Assembly (NCBI GenBank): GCA_030248135.1
Contig: JASANC010005482.1
Coordinates: 113,049 to 177,048 of the forward strand
Direction of reading: 5' to 3'
DNA from: Theristus sp. LFF4_11
Taxonomy: Eukaryota > Nematoda > Chromadorea > Monhysterida > Xyalidae
Length of the DNA: 64,000 nt
A program made the position numbers and the translations under genes. The notes beneath the pieces were generated by a model. It was given only the letters and a program-made list of their open reading frames with translations. It had not been told where the DNA came from and did no database searches. This document shows, in pieces, positions 1-12,700 of the stretch (its first letter is position 1; the number at the start of each line of letters is the position of its first letter).

Positions 1-255
1 TTACACTGGACGAAGTTGCAGAAGGCATCGGCCTCCGCCCTCCAGCACGCCATGAGTTCGTTCGAGTAAGAAAACTCAAAAATTGATTGCTCGCCGAAAA
101 ACACGTGAGAAAATAAATGCCAAAGCTAAAAATATTCATAGTGTTCCACAATTTAAAAAACTAATTGTATTTGAAATATTGAAAATGACACAGTACTTTT
201 TGCCACGAGCACGTCAAAATGTAGTTGAAAAAACGCCGTGACAACAAGCACAGAC

Positions 256-3200
256 CAGGTAAATGTAATAAGCGCTGTCCGTGAGTTGCGCCGGTTTCTC
301 GGGCGCCCGCAGCGAGTACAACTTTGTGAACGGCTGTCCATCGGCAGCAATCGCGTTTGGCGCCAGCTGGCTGTCGAGGTAGACGCACAGCAGTCGCCAA
401 ACGAGCTCGGCGTCTGACGGGAGGTGTGCCGCCCATGGACGGATGCACGCCGTGCCTGCGAGTGTCACCGATACAGACAGACGTCACGTGCGAACGTGCA
501 ACACCGAACAGACACTTCAAACACCCATAAGCTGGTGGCGATCTTACACCGATTAAGATGTGTCCGTTGCAGCAACGCAAAACAAATTCAGTGCACTGTT
601 GCTAGAATTTCGAGAATTTCAACGCAAGAGCTAGCAGCCTCTCTCACCGGGCACCGGCTCCGATCCGCCGCCATGGGAGCGATACTGTCGCATGCAGGCG
701 TCGGTGGCCAGGTCGCGCAGCCTGCGCACGAGATACGCCTGGTGGGCGCTGCACAGGTCGAGGTACGGCAGCAGCTGGTGCACCAGGGCGCAGGTGGCGC
801 TGTTCGCGGTGTCCGCACCGTGCGCCGCTGTGTAGTGCTGCAATGCAGTGCGACGTTGACGACACTACAGTGCAGTCCTGCTGATCGGCCGTGTTATTTT
901 GCCAAAGAAATTCTGAGTTGAGATGAGAGTGGGAACATTTCCCTGGTGATGCAGTTATACCAACGTTAACTTGTCTTTTTGTCATGTGCTGCCGCTGACC
1001 AAATGAATCACGTACATAAAAACTGATCAGTTGTACGTGTTTTGAGATGCTGAAACGACAAAGCGTCAATGAACATTGTGCTGCTCACCCTGAGCGAGAG
1101 CACGGACGCTTCGCCGATGCGCAGGTCGTGGCGTGCCCTGGCAGCGAGCTGTTCGTTGACGATGTCGATGCGACGTACGATGCGCTTGAGAATGGTGCGC
1201 GACAGCCAGCTGCGCAGTGCCTGCTCGTACATGTCCATGCGGTCCGGCTCAAGCCCGTACCTGGGAATAGACCAACATTCCACTCATGCATGCCTTCGTC
1301 TCCACTCTCAATTATTTTCATAACTGACTATTCAAACTACACGTGTATTCTGTCCACGATGGCGCATCCACTAATGTCGCGCAAACAATCAGATTGATTG
1401 ATTTCATTCGGCACATTGTAAGTGTCACGCAAATCCAGTTTCCAGACCAGCAAAGCTCGCCACTACAGTTAACAGAGAATCAGCCCACCTTTGTAACACG
1501 GCCGGCGTAACGTTGTGTCTTACGGGGGCGCGAACGTCCGGCAAAAACGCAGCCTTTGCCGGTGTTATCGTTTTTATATCAGCGGTGGAAAAGGTGGCCG
1601 GTTCGTTTACGGAATCTCTGAAAATCGAACGTTCTGAAAATCATGGATGAAGGATTGCTGAATGCTGACGATGAAACTATTTTGTAAAAAAACTGATCAG
1701 CATAATGACACAGCACAAACCTGAAAGCAACACGTTTCAACGCGGACAGCCGACCGTTGCCGGCGTTCGGCGGTTTTGACGTGGTGGGCGTCTGGAAAAC
1801 AACACGAGACAGTCAACAACCTCAGAATGTACTGGTGAAAATTGTACGACATGAAAACGTAATAAAATCCAACCGATTGTTTCCGTTGATCTTGTTCGAC
1901 AGCTGATTTGTCCGACTCAGTTCGATGCTTCACCTCAGCCATCACCGCGAAATACGCCGTCTCCGGCGAGAACGACGACGCGAGCTTCGTCAGTAAACCA
2001 CTGGACGCTTTTGCAGAGTTCTCTGGAAAACATGAAGCTAACAGCTCAAACCGAAAGTCGATCACAATTCACAACGCACTTAATCGCGCACCATCCACTC
2101 CGCAAATACGACTGAATGCAATACGCCATAAATGACAGAACAAGCAGAGCGCAGTTCCCGCGACCGACCGTCATTGCTGTCGGCCGGCGGTGCGGTTGCC
2201 GTCTTGTACGTTCGCGGCCGCTTCTGCTGCTCCAGCTGCAGCGCGAACGTCGACCTCCGACCGAACGAAGCAGTGGACGCAACGCCCGTGGTGACGTCGC
2301 CGCCAAACGCTTCGGGCGTGCTCCGGTGCAGGTTGTACTGCTCCAGATAGTAGTGCAGCTGCTGCTCGGTGCTCATGTGCTGCGCACCGGAGAACGGCAT
2401 CTCGTGCTCGGCCTTGTGCACCTGGTGCACGGCGTGCGCGAACGTGCGACACGCTGCGGGAGAACTGCAAGTAAATGAAAATGCGGTGGCCACAGGCAAC
2501 AAGGTGTGACAAAAAACTATGCCAGCATCGTCTGTGCAGCACTTTTGATTTCAAAACATTGAAACTCTGCACTTGTTCGCATAAGCAAAACGGATTCGCG
2601 ACCGTTTTCAGTGCTCGGTCGCTAGTTGCGCTGTCACCCCAGACGCAACCGCTCTTTTGAGAAAAAACACGACGACAATCAATGCATCATTAGTCATTAC
2701 GTCTGCATAATTCAGTGTTTCAAACGAACCCGGGGAAACTGAAATCCGACGAGAGATAGCTGCTCGCGTTGCTGGACGCAAACGACAGCTCACCACCGGC
2801 ACTGTCTGCCTCGGACGAGCTCAGCGGCGCCCATTCTTCCGGCAAATACGTGGCGTCGAACGAACGCGAAAGCCTGATGCAGCAAAGCAGTTATCAATGC
2901 TGATGCCATTATCAATCAAAAACCAATTTTTGCCACCTTGTGGCCTGGACGGATGGTGGAAGCGCGTTAGACTCTTGCCTGCGCGTTCGGCGGGTCAAGC
3001 TCAGAGCACAGGCACTTAAGGACCAAGAAACTAGTTTTACGGCATTCTCTATGCGTTTTTCTCGGTTAGCAGTTAGCACTGGTTAAAAAAACAGCCCCTA
3101 ATTACTGTTCGTTAACGACATAAACAACGTGGCAAGCAGCGCCGTTTGGAGAAGAAAACAAGAATTCCATGTGAGACCTCGGAGACGATTTTCGCTGACT

Positions 3201-4016
3201 GCGACCGCCATGGATCGTTGCGGCCGGCGGCGTCCGCACGCGGAAAAGCCAGTCGAGGTTCATCGGTTCCACGTTCGACTTGTCCTTGTCGAGCGGTTTG
3301 CCCGAGGGCGAAGTCTGTGCAGCACTCGCACCCTTCGGCTTCTTTGTGAGAATCCATCGATCTGCAAGATCTCCGATTCTCCATGACAAACTGTCAAATT
3401 GGCAGATACTAGAAAAATGACTCGATGCAAAAAATTACGAACACAAAAAAGACGCCTTCGATATGGCGAGCAGTTGTAACTGTTGATCAGAGAGCATCGG
3501 TTGTGTGTTGCGCCAAGCAGCAATCAGCATCGGAAGAGCACACACGAAACCGTTCACCAGACAAAGCAACGCAGCGAAACATTCCACCAAACGAAATGCC
3601 GTTTCAACAACGGCGCGATTTTCCAGAAAACTCGGAAACAAAGCCACTGATAAGCGCGTGATACGCCCAGCCGCGCTGCAGCCGAGAACCAAACAGTCGC
3701 ACAGGATCGCTGCCAAAATCGCTGCACTGAACACGATCTGCTTCGCTCGGCGTTCGTAACTGTGAAAACGATCACGTTTGAATTTCTTTCGGTGTTTCGG
3801 AGCCAAATAACAAGTTAGCAAATTAACAGAAGATTTTTAGTTTCTTTTGATCATGCAAAATACCTCAGCACACATTACCTATACAGCATCTATCACGCGA
3901 TCACCAACAACCTATCAGCTAGCTGAATCTCGCATGTGATGTTGAAATAAACTGTACAATCAATCTACTCACTTCGACGTGTTTGCTTTCCAAGTCAAAA
4001 GCGCATGGCGTTTCAT
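256..4016 (-). CDS. TMEM209: TMEM209 orthologue, nuclear-envelope protein (3' end off the left edge)
   Basis: Exons read on the minus strand: 4016-3973 (ATG), 3759-3481, 3390-3178, 2873-2730, 2464-2165, 1260-1089, 837-648 and 455-256. All junction phases match, giving about 514 residues in the window. The first exons give two hydrophobic segments (near VFSAAILAAILCDCLVL and FAALLCLVNGFVCALPM). A Ser-rich linker follows, then the conserved C-terminal domain with blocks WLSRTILKRIVRRID, DLRIGEASV, LLPYLDLCSAHQAYLVRRL, LPSDAELVWRLLCVYLDSQL and PFTKLYSLRAPEKP, which align to vertebrate TMEM209. That family is about 560 residues long, so the missing tail (about 50-60 residues) should lie left of position 1; an open stretch at 1-70 cannot be placed. 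TMEM209 is a nuclear-envelope protein linked to Nup205. The junction 2165/1260 is the least certain: 1880-2012 could be an extra exon. Confidence 0.9.
2938..3095 (+). repeat. SINE-like repeat, copy 1 (in a TMEM209 intron)
   Basis: This segment lies inside the 2874-3177 intron of TMEM209. It shares with 33943-34125 a tRNA-like head (GTGGCCTG...AGCGCGTTAG, then GCGTTCGG) and a tail containing TTAGCACTGG followed by TTAAA or CTAAA. The head resembles a degenerate pol III A box; in the second copy a B-box-like stem also survives. The copies are too diverged to define ends precisely. Confidence 0.45.
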
Positions 4017-4234
4017 CTTTTCCTGGGGCGGCAACATTTTGGTTGTAGAATCGCGTTTGCTAATGTACCAATTTTTGTTTTAGTTCTGGCGTTTTCTTTC
4101 CTACGTCAATTAGAAAGGAAGTTGTTGTCTTGCTTGACTCGTTTGTATCTTGGGGACTCGGACGGAGTCGGGACGAGAGTCGGCGCTGCACATGGCAACG
4201 ATATAACAATCATACACTGTTCTATTTTAGAGTA
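4017..4234. other. Gap 5' of TMEM209
   Basis: No gene is recognised here. It would hold the TMEM209 promoter or a trans-splice region, since the first ATG of that gene is at 4016. Near 4215-4280 there is a short tandem repeat of about 24 bp (unit containing CTATTTTAGAGTAGCAACAC, three diverged copies) that begins the inverted-repeat structure to the right. Confidence 0.4.
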
Positions 4235-4461
4235 GCAACACTATCCTATTTTAGAGTAGCAACACTGTCCTATTTTACAGTCTATCTGGCTGATATATGC
4301 AACTCGCTGATTGGTCGGCTCCTCAAGCTCCGCACCCTTGAACGGGATTCAGAAAAAAATCATGTTTTTCATTGTTGAACGGTTTGGTTTTATTTATTTC
4401 ATGCCGAAAAAATTCTAAATAAAAAACCAACCAAATTCCAAAAATTTGCATTGGTCACAAC

Positions 4462-4932
4462 CATAGTTGTTCTGGGGGGGGCCTGGGGGGGGCGGCCCCC
4501 CCAAAAAATTTTCGAATCTATCTCTATCAGACCGGTTTTTTCGGCTCAGCTATTATCTATCTAAAAAAAATTTTCAGCCAGCTATCTATCTGAAAATTTT
4601 TGTCTCCGAAGACATGAAATGAGTCAATTTTTGACCAAAATTGACCATTTTTGCTCGTAATTCTTGAAAATTTCGCTAATTTTGGGTAAAATACGCGTTT
4701 ATACTTGATTTTTGGTGTATTTTTAGCATTATTTTGCTGTTTTTATAGCTTTTTAGCGTTTTAGCTATCTATCTATCAAATTTCAAAATTTTGACCGCCC
4801 CCCCCCCCCCAAAATCACATGGCCCCCCCCCCGCGGCCCCCCCAAAATTTTCCAGCTATCTATCTATCCAGAAAATTTGCTCCAGCTATCTATATCGCCC
4901 CCCCCCAACCCCTCGGCTCTGGAACAACTATG
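4462..4932. mobile_element. hAT-like MITE with 8-bp target duplication
   Basis: It is bounded by exact 8-bp direct repeats GTCACAAC (4454-4461 and 4933-4940). The termini are inverted: CATAGTTGTTCTGG on the left, and the right end reads GAACAACTATG. Inside are G/C homopolymer runs next to each end and CTATCTATC-type microsatellite. An 8-bp duplication is the hAT signature. No transposase is encoded. It is nested in the left arm of the larger inverted-repeat element. Confidence 0.75.
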
Positions 4933-5956
4933 GTCACAACGTCAAAAAATGTCTTTTTTTGGTTGATTGACTGCGACGACGTCTTCTATGGTTTTCGTTT
5001 TAGTCTTTAGGCATGAAAAGAGCGTGCCGCCGCTGGCCGCTGCTGTGTTTCCGAAGCACAGAGCAGAAGAACGCAGCAGGTGACAGTATTTGTTGACAAT
5101 GTGAACAATCTTTGAACAATGAATGGACATGGCGCAGCCAAAGAATCAATTCGTAAAAGCGGGATCAAAAGGTTGGCCTACATAGGGAAAGAAATATTTT
5201 GTACTAAACAGCAAAAAGAAAACCAGAGCGTGAATTATAAGCAATCACGCTTTAGAAACAGAAGTAGACGTTTTAAAAAGGTGTGGCAGCCAAATTCATG
5301 TTTTTCTTTCGTCTACTTTTTCAATCAAAGAGAGAAAATGCAATTCCTTGTTGCAACTTCGTAAATAAAGGAACGTAGTGAAGAAACTGAAGCGGCGCCA
5401 TTCGTGTGCTTTCGGCCGTTGTTCGCGATCCCAATTGCGAAAGGCCGCTCTGATTGGTTGACCCAGAAAAACAAACAAGTCATGGTGATTGCATTGCTTT
5501 GCACGTTGCACAAGACCATGATGACCATAAACAGAAGTTTTAATGGTTGGTTGGTTGCTTGCGCCCTGATTGGTTGGCACAGAAAAACAAATGAAAAACG
5601 AATCGGGCCCTGATTGGTGGTTGCAGTTGCACCAGAGGCTACAGCGACGAAAAAATTCTGGATGCACATTCGATCGGTTGTTCAAAACTTTGTGCACTAT
5701 CATTTAAAAATTTGTGGCAGCCAAACTCACTCATGGTACAATCCAAACAGACAGCAATCGCAAACGGAAATCTCGTCTCTGAAGACGGAGGATCTCTGAA
5801 CTGAACAAACGGAACGGCACAAGAGACAAGAAAATATCACTGAAAAGTGATTTTAGCCGTTTATCATAAATCATTCAATCAAGTTTATTTGTATGACTCA
5901 CGTCAAACAGGACAACACATTGTCAATTTTTTGCTTGCACTATTGCAGAGGGAACA

Positions 5957-5981
5957 AACAGACAGACAGACAGACAGACAC
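5957..5981 (+). repeat. (ACAG)n microsatellite
   Basis: Perfect tetranucleotide run of ACAG/GACA units within the centre of the inverted-repeat element. Confidence 0.85.
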
Positions 5982-6407
5982 AGAGCTCACAACTTTTTGA
6001 ACAATAAAAAATTGGTGAAGTGAAGGAGAGACTGATAATGCAACACTGAATGGAATCAGTTCATTGTTCTGGTTTGTTTTCTGGTCCATTTTCCGCATCG
6101 ACAAGGTTTACAAATGGGTTCCCGATACTTTCCCACAGATGAGTAGATGCTATGCGTGTGCAGCCGCTGCACCCGTACCAGTGGAATGGATTTTTGATGA
6201 AGACGCATGTGCATTTCTTTCATAATGTAGCACTCCGGGATCAAAACCGTGGAAATCGTTGTAAGCAAGTTTTGTTATTTTTTGTTTGTTTTAAATTTGT
6301 TTTGAACACCCAGACGCAGCAGCGGCCAACGGCACGTTTTAAAGCAAAAATGATCGACGACGTCGTCGCCGTCAATCAACCAAAAAAACTTCAGTTTTCT
6401 AATTTTT

Positions 6408-6679
6408 TACAGTATGGCCGAATAAAAAAGGCAGCCCGTCAAGGCGGGATCAGTCGCAGACTAGGAGTTGTCTTTTTCAAAAATGCCAACATAACTCCTA
6501 ATCATGTGTTCAAGGGAGCAAGAATGAACATAATAGCACGCGAAGCATCCATTAGTCTGAAAAAAACACGTCAAATTTGGCACACATGTTGGTGTCTGAA
6601 CGTCTATTTTCTTTCATTCAAATTTCGCGCGCTCCTTGCACCCTGAAAAAAGCTGCCATGTTTACTCGGTCATTCCGTA
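6408..6679 (+). mobile_element. Tc1/mariner-type MITE family A, copy 1
   Basis: A TIR element about 270 bp long beginning TACAGTATGGCCGAATAAA and ending with an imperfect inverse (CTCGGTCATTCCGTA). The TA ends fit Tc1/mariner TA duplication and the CAGT start is typical. Shared internal blocks include GCGGGATCAGTCGCAGACTA and AAATTTCGCGCGCT. Related copies lie at 21212-21487, 23782-24049 and 44314-44593. It is non-coding. Confidence 0.8.
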
Positions 6680-6798
6680 CCAATGCAAACATTTGGAATT
6701 TGGTAGTTTTTGATTTAGATTTTTTTCGGCATGAAAAATAAAATAAAAACAAACCGCTGAACAATTAAAAACATGATATTTTCTGAATCCCGTTCCCA

Positions 6799-7092
6799 GT
6801 GGTCAGTTCTATAAAAGTGAATAGTGTTTGAAAAGTGAACATTTTTACTCCAGGGTGTTCCAAAAGTTAGTCTTTGAGAAATTCTAGAAAAATAATCGAG
6901 ACATGAGCTTCAAAGACAAACAGTTTTGCGTGGAAATTAGAAATATCAATCCAATCAATGGGAAACTTCGGTCAAAGATAAACTTGTGGTTCAAGTATTC
7001 AACCGGAATTTGTCAAGGTCTAAATTTTCGGACACCCTGGAGTAGAACTATTCACTTTTCAAGCACTATTCACTTTTTATAGAACTGACCAC
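6799..7092. mobile_element. 294-bp TIR element nested in the foldback arm
   Basis: The ends are inverted over about 60 bp: left GTGGTCAGTTCTATAAAA..., right ...TTTTTATAGAACTGACCAC. A second inner inverted block is CTCCAGGGTGT against ACACCCTGGAG. It interrupts the right arm of the surrounding inverted repeat: in the left arm the sequences flanking this insertion (CCCGTTC and GGGTGCGG, reverse-complemented) are contiguous, which dates the insertion as later. No coding potential is seen. Confidence 0.7.
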
Positions 7093-7224
7093 AGGGGTGC
7101 GGAGCGTGAGGAGCCGACCAATCAGCGAGTTGCATGTACCGTATTAGGCAGATAGACTGTAGAGTAGCAACATATAAACAGCTCATTTAAAGCTATTTCA
7201 GCCGCGAAACTTTGTAAACCTACG

Positions 7225-7445
7225 TTATTTTGCACGGAAATTTTAAATTTTGACTTTGTGGGTTACGGTAACGCCCGGTTTAGTCCCAACACGATCTTAG
7301 TTCCGTCAACAATCCACAAACAGCTTGGTAACCGCAACCAAACCGTTGAAACATGCTAGATTAAGGTTATTTTGCACGCAGATTTTGAATTTCAGCTTTC
7401 TGGATTACGGTAATGCCTGGTTTGGTCTCAACACAATTTTAGTTT
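7225..7445 (+). repeat. Two-copy direct repeat
   Basis: A segment of about 77 bp starting TTATTTTGCACG and containing GGTTACGGTAACGCC/GATTACGGTAATGCC is repeated once, about 140 bp downstream. The copies are diverged and show no coding signal. The region from here to 8490 has no gene I can support. Confidence 0.5.
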
Positions 7446-8490
7446 TAAGCACAGCGTACACACACGACAACACACAACAACACACACACACGCGCGCAAA
7501 TGCTAATTGTTTGGGATTGGGTTAGACCAAGAGACTTTCAATTGTAGTGACCAATCTCGCTAATATATGCAACTACCTGATTGGTTGGTCAATGCAATTC
7601 TCAGCGCTGATTGGTTACTCATGAGGTGTTACGTGGGTGCGTCACTACAATTGTTACGGCGGAGCGACGAGCTCTCAGATCCCATAAAACAACGTGTCGG
7701 CGGAACGTGACTTCCACAACACTCCCATCGCGATCGTGCCATTCGCCGTCTGAAATTGCGCGCTGCTCTTTAAAACAATTGAGGGTCGGTCATTGATGGT
7801 TCAACAGGTCATACGCAATTGTAGCTCGAGTGCAAGAAATGCGCGCGATTGGTGATTGGTCGATAGTCGACGTTTGCTGTGCTTGGACGTTTTCAAACTG
7901 AAACTTTAACACAATCAATGGCAAATAGTTCTGGAACTGTGCTCCAAATTTCAGATTTAAAGACTGAACCGAACTCGAGAACGAGCCGTTTTGGCCATTG
8001 TAGTTGTTTATGAGCCACCCTGACAATGTTATTTGGACGTTTCGACGTCAACAGTGTTTTTTTGTATCGTGCAATTCTGTTCAGTTCAATTTGTGTTTTG
8101 CATGACAATGTCTTTTCAATTACTTCAGGCAGCTGATCAAGCTAAAAAACGGAAGGCGCCATGTTTAGTTTAAGGTGGCTAACTTTTTCGCATTCTAGGT
8201 TAGCCGGATGTGACGGGCCGAACCGAAAACTTCAACTGAAACGCAGATGAAAAGTGCGCACACAGCACATTGTCAGACCTGAAAACCGGATTCATTTCAA
8301 CTCCGTCCGCCAGCGCATGGGTGTGATTTGGCGTGTCGCAGAATCAAAGCATAAAACTCAAGGCGAAACCAGAGACTGTGCTGCTCGTCGTAAAGTTGGC
8401 GGCTTGCGGTGAGAACAGTGAGCTTGTAAACATATGCGCTTCTGAGGCAGTGATAAGAGAAAGCTGGCCGTGTGCCGCAGCCTGGTAATG

Positions 8491-9111
8491 TTATTGATTA
8501 AGCACCACGTTTCGCTCGTCGAAAAACGCTCTCATCCGGTCGAGGTCGACGACGCTGCCGGTGTGGCGCACGGATACAATATATAAACGGCACTCGCAGC
8601 ATGTGTCGTTTATCACCGATTCAGACCGCACCGCATCACCTTGCATGAACTCGATCCCGCACGCCTCAGCCACGGCAAGAGCTGGATATGGCGATTACAT
8701 TGACATGCACTGGTATATTCTCGTGGTCGCTCGCTATCATGACAATGGTGAAAGGTGAGCTAGCTATGCGCTCGAATCAGAACATGCCGCGCAGCCAGCT
8801 GGCGCTTGCTTCGACGTGCTTTTCAGCGGCAACTTCCACCTGCGTGCAATATGTCTTAAGCGATTGTTCCGACAAGTGCGTTTCCTTCGTGTCGGCGTGC
8901 AAGTGCCAGTGTGTGTGTGTGTGGCAGCAAGACAACGCCAGCAAAGAGCAATTACCAGCTGCCTTTGGCCGGTGCGTATAATCGCTGCATGGCACCCACT
9001 CTGCTGATAATGATCGTGCGCCTGTTTTCCGGGCCGTGCATGGCTGGTGCGCAGACGACGTCTCTCGTGTGTCTCTTGCTTGCAGTGGGCGCGCTGGTGG
9101 CACACATGCAC
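8491..9111 (-). other. Possible exons of an unidentified minus-strand gene
   Basis: A minus-strand frame ending at 8491 (stop) reads a plausible C-terminus including DLDRMRAFFDERNVV, preceded by an acceptor-like CATATCCAG near 8700. About 260 bp upstream on the same strand is another plausible exon with RRTIIISRVGAMQRLYAPAK, ending at a donor-like GTAATT near 8955. The frames cannot be joined with certainty and I recognise no family. A plus-strand hydrophobic ORF overlaps (8911-9144). This is weak support; it may be a small gene or chance. Confidence 0.25.
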
Positions 9112-9189
9112 TTTAGCGCTGCAATTAGAAACTTTTTGCCATAGAACTTTGCGATACTTAGCCGACTCACGATGTTAATTGTTGGAGTT

Positions 9190-9733
9190 CGATTGTTTAA
9201 AAAATCAAACAGAGTTTAGACTGATTTTTTACAAATAAAAGAAAAAAAGGGCAAAAGAATTTTTCTTGTACGGTGGCATCTTTATGTATACTTTAAAATA
9301 AAACGTTTCGTAATGTTCCGGTACAACAATTTTTTGTGGTTTATTAGCCGTTCGAAACGAATGAAATTCCGCATATAATTCTGCAGTATAATGGACTTCC
9401 TGTTCGTGCTGCATAATCAAAGCAACGTTGAAGTTACACTGTAAAAGTTTACCTATAACAAAGTATCGTACAGCGCCATTTGGGGCAGATGTTCTGTTTG
9501 CTGAATATGAGCGGCAACCGACGTCGAGCCAAGCCTGTAAACGAAACCGTGAACGTGTCGTGTTCGTAGACCACCGCATTCGTTCCACGACAGATCACCA
9601 GCGCTGGCTGTGCACGAACGCGACATGGGTGAACTGCTGCCCCACGAGTTGAACATGAGTAAAAAACAACAGAGAATGAGTTTGCTTAAAAGCTTATTTT
9701 TGTCAGAAGAAAAGCGACCACGTGAAAGGACGC
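9190..9733. promoter_or_regulatory. Upstream region of the transporter gene
   Basis: No gene is recognised in this AT-rich stretch. A TTTTCAG at 9748-9754 could be a splice or spliced-leader acceptor about 40 bp before the ATG at 9797, as expected for a nematode mRNA. The promoter itself is not visible. Confidence 0.3.
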
Positions 9734-9796
9734 ATGTTCTGTCGCGTGTTTTCAGTCAAACATTCGCCGCAGAGCAACGCGAATGAGAGCGCCCGT

Positions 9797-12700
9797 ATGC
9801 TTGTGACGGCCAACGTGGGCGCCGACGACTACTCCGACCACTGTGCGCGCAACGACGCCGCCCAGCCGCACTGCCCGCAAGCGCCACCCACCCGTCTCGT
9901 CGCCGAGCATCATGCGGCCACCGAACTCGATACGGTCGACCGCGAGACCTGGGGCAAAAAAGTCGACTTTCTACTGTCCGTCATCGGATTCGCCGTTGAT
10001 CTCGCCAACATTTGGCGCTTTCCATATTTGTGTTTCAAAAATGGAGGAGGTGATTTATGTGTGCCGCTTGACTTGTAACGTCCTGATTGTTTGATGCTGA
10101 CAGACAAAAAGAAAGTCAACACATTTTGGTGAACGAATTATGCACCAAACGTGTTGACAAAGGGTGTTTTTCATTTTAAAATGTGCATTCATTTTCTGAG
10201 CGTTTGTATTTTTCAAAATGTTGCATGCACGATTTGCATTTGCAGGCATCTTCCTAATCCCATATTGCATCATGGTGGTCACTGCTGGTGTGCCACTGTT
10301 TTACATGGAACTGGCACTCGGTCAATACTATCGGCAGGGCGCCATCTCATGCTGGGGCAAAGTTTGTCCGTTGTTCAAAGGTATAAGTTGAACAAAAAGT
10401 TCTTGTGCATGCTCATGTTCGCCTGCAAGGTTCCTACAGTGCGCTTGTTTTAACCTGTCACTTTTTTCCGTAGAATGCAGAGCTCGCAAATGAAAGAATG
10501 GATCAGTATTGCAAAAAAAACTCTGTTTATTTAGCCGAGAAATCCGGTGTTTGATCAAACCCAAATTATCTCGATAATTCAACGTATTCTCCGTATTCTG
10601 GTAAAAAGTGACAGGTTTTAACAGACATACCTTACCAACACAGGCATCGGCTATTGCGTGGTCCTGTCAGCGTTCTACGTTGACTTCTTTTACAACGTGA
10701 TCATCTCTTGGGCGCTGCGTTTCTTCTTCGAGTCAATCGTTGGCGACATGCCATGGGCGAGTTGCAACAACACTTGGAACGGCAACTGTTGCTATTCGAT
10801 TGACAGGAACTTCACCGGCTGCAAATCGAAGTTGAGCATAAAACTCGCGCAAGAGGAACGTAAAAGGAATAACGAGTGCGAGATACTGACGTCTGCCGCT
10901 GATGAGTATTTTCAGTGAGTGGCGTTCAACTTCTCCATATAAACTGTTAAAAAACGCCAATAAAAATTTCAGAATTTACGATTTCGGGATAAAAAACTCT
11001 GCGTTTTTAACGTTCGATTGAAACGTTGCGTTAAACATTGTGTAACGCTTAAAACGTTGCGTAAACGTTAAATACAGTATGTTGCGTAACGCTGCTAAAA
11101 ACGTTGCGTAAATTGGCACGTTGCGTTAAACGTTGTGCAACGTTTCCACTGAGCACTCACAAAAATCAAACATTCAGCTATTTTCTTCTAATTTTTGGAA
11201 TTTTCCTATTGTTCTGTTTCCAATAAAGACCGATACGCGCAATTTTTTAGCCGCCATTTTCTTGGTTTCTATCGCGATGACATCGATGAAAAAGAAGTTG
11301 CCTACAGCGTGGAAAATCCCGGCCCGATACAGTGGAAAAACCTGCTTGCACTTGGCGCCGTTTATCTGATTTGCTACTTCAGTCTGTGGAAGGGCATCAA
11401 AATGTCTGGCAAGGTACAGTATCACCTGAAGTACCATCTTTTATTTTGGTTCTGCGACTCAATGCGTTTGCAGACGTGGACGACTCTTTATGTATCTCAC
11501 GGACGCAGGCCTCTTCACCAATTTTTAACCAATGAATTTTTATGAAGCTAATTATTATCATTGTTTTTGGTTCTGCGACTCAATGCGCGAAATAACCAGT
11601 TAAAAGCATGACGGGGGAATTTAAAGTTGGTGAGGTGACTTTTGAAAAAACTTTGAATGCACCGTAACAAATTTAATTCAAGACTCGAAAGTCGGCCAAA
11701 TTCCATGCTCGTTGCTTTGCTTAGTTATTTTGAGTTTGTCCATTGTAATTTTGTATGAGACACTCTGTTGGACATACATATTATCGTTTCAGGAAGACCG
11801 GAGACACAAAAGTTTCACAAAAGGAAAACTCCACAACCGAACCAAACCCGTAAAACGTCAGCACACCGCGAAGGGTCTACCGTAACCAAATTTTGAATTC
11901 CGTGAAACATTTTCCTATCCCCGTGTGCAAACGCATTGAGTCCCGGAACCAAAATAAAAGATAATACAGTAAACACACACCTTTAGAATAGGTATTATTT
12001 TAGGTTGTCTGGTTCACGGCCATATTCCCATACGTTGTGCTGTTCATTCTTTTCATCCGCGGTATAACGCTGGATGGTGCTTATGATGGCATTCAATATT
12101 ATTTGGCTCCAAATTTTACGAAACTTCTGGAAGAGGATGTTGGTGGTTTTATTTCACCGTCAGTGCCAATCACAATCTGCACGTGCTTGTTCTGTTTAAC
12201 TAAAGATTTGGATGGACGCGGCAACACAAGTGTTCTTCTCGCTGGGTCCCGGATTCGGGGTACTCTTGGCATTCGCCAGCTACAATCCGTTTCACAACAA
12301 CATCTATCAGTTTGTCGGCCTACTTTTTAGTCATGTTCAAATTTTAAAGCACATTTTTATGTGATATTTTATGAGTGCATTGAAAAATGGGTATATAACA
12401 TGTTATAAAGAAAAATGAACGTGGCTTTTTGTATGTTTCAGAGATGCGCTTGTAACGAGTGCAATCAACTGTGCAACAAGTTTTGTTTCTGGTTTTGTGA
12501 TCTTCTCCGTGCTCGGCCACATGGCGTGTCGTGCAGGCGCAGATATAAATGATCTGTCAAAAGAAGGTTAATGGACGCCTGTTATCGGTTGTTGGGTAAA
12601 CTGGTTTACAGAACAGATACGCAGAAAAAATGCAGATGTAGATGCAAGTAGATGTTCGTGCAGATGCAGAAAAATTTTCAGATGCAAAAATAGATGTGTG

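Larger units (their letters stand above)
4235..7180. mobile_element. Long inverted-repeat (foldback-type) element with nested insertions
   Basis: The left arm (about 4243-4425 and 4950-5045) is the reverse complement of the right arm (about 7100-7172, 6720-6800 and 6300-6395). For example GATTGGTCGGCTCCTC near 4310 pairs with GAGGAGCCGACCAATC near 7110, and GGTTGATTGACTGCGACGAC near 4961 pairs with GTCGTCGCCGTCAATCAACC near 6362. The arms are interrupted by three later insertions (4462-4932, 6408-6679 and 6799-7092). The centre (5100-6300) carries no recognisable gene; it holds repeated motifs such as TGATTGGTTG and GTGGCAGCCAAA. No transposase is visible and the outer ends are approximate. 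Confidence 0.55.

Noticed and set aside
161..580. 139-residue minus-strand frame
   Set aside because: It overlaps the TMEM209 exon 256-455 in a different phase. The TMEM209 frame has the conserved residues.
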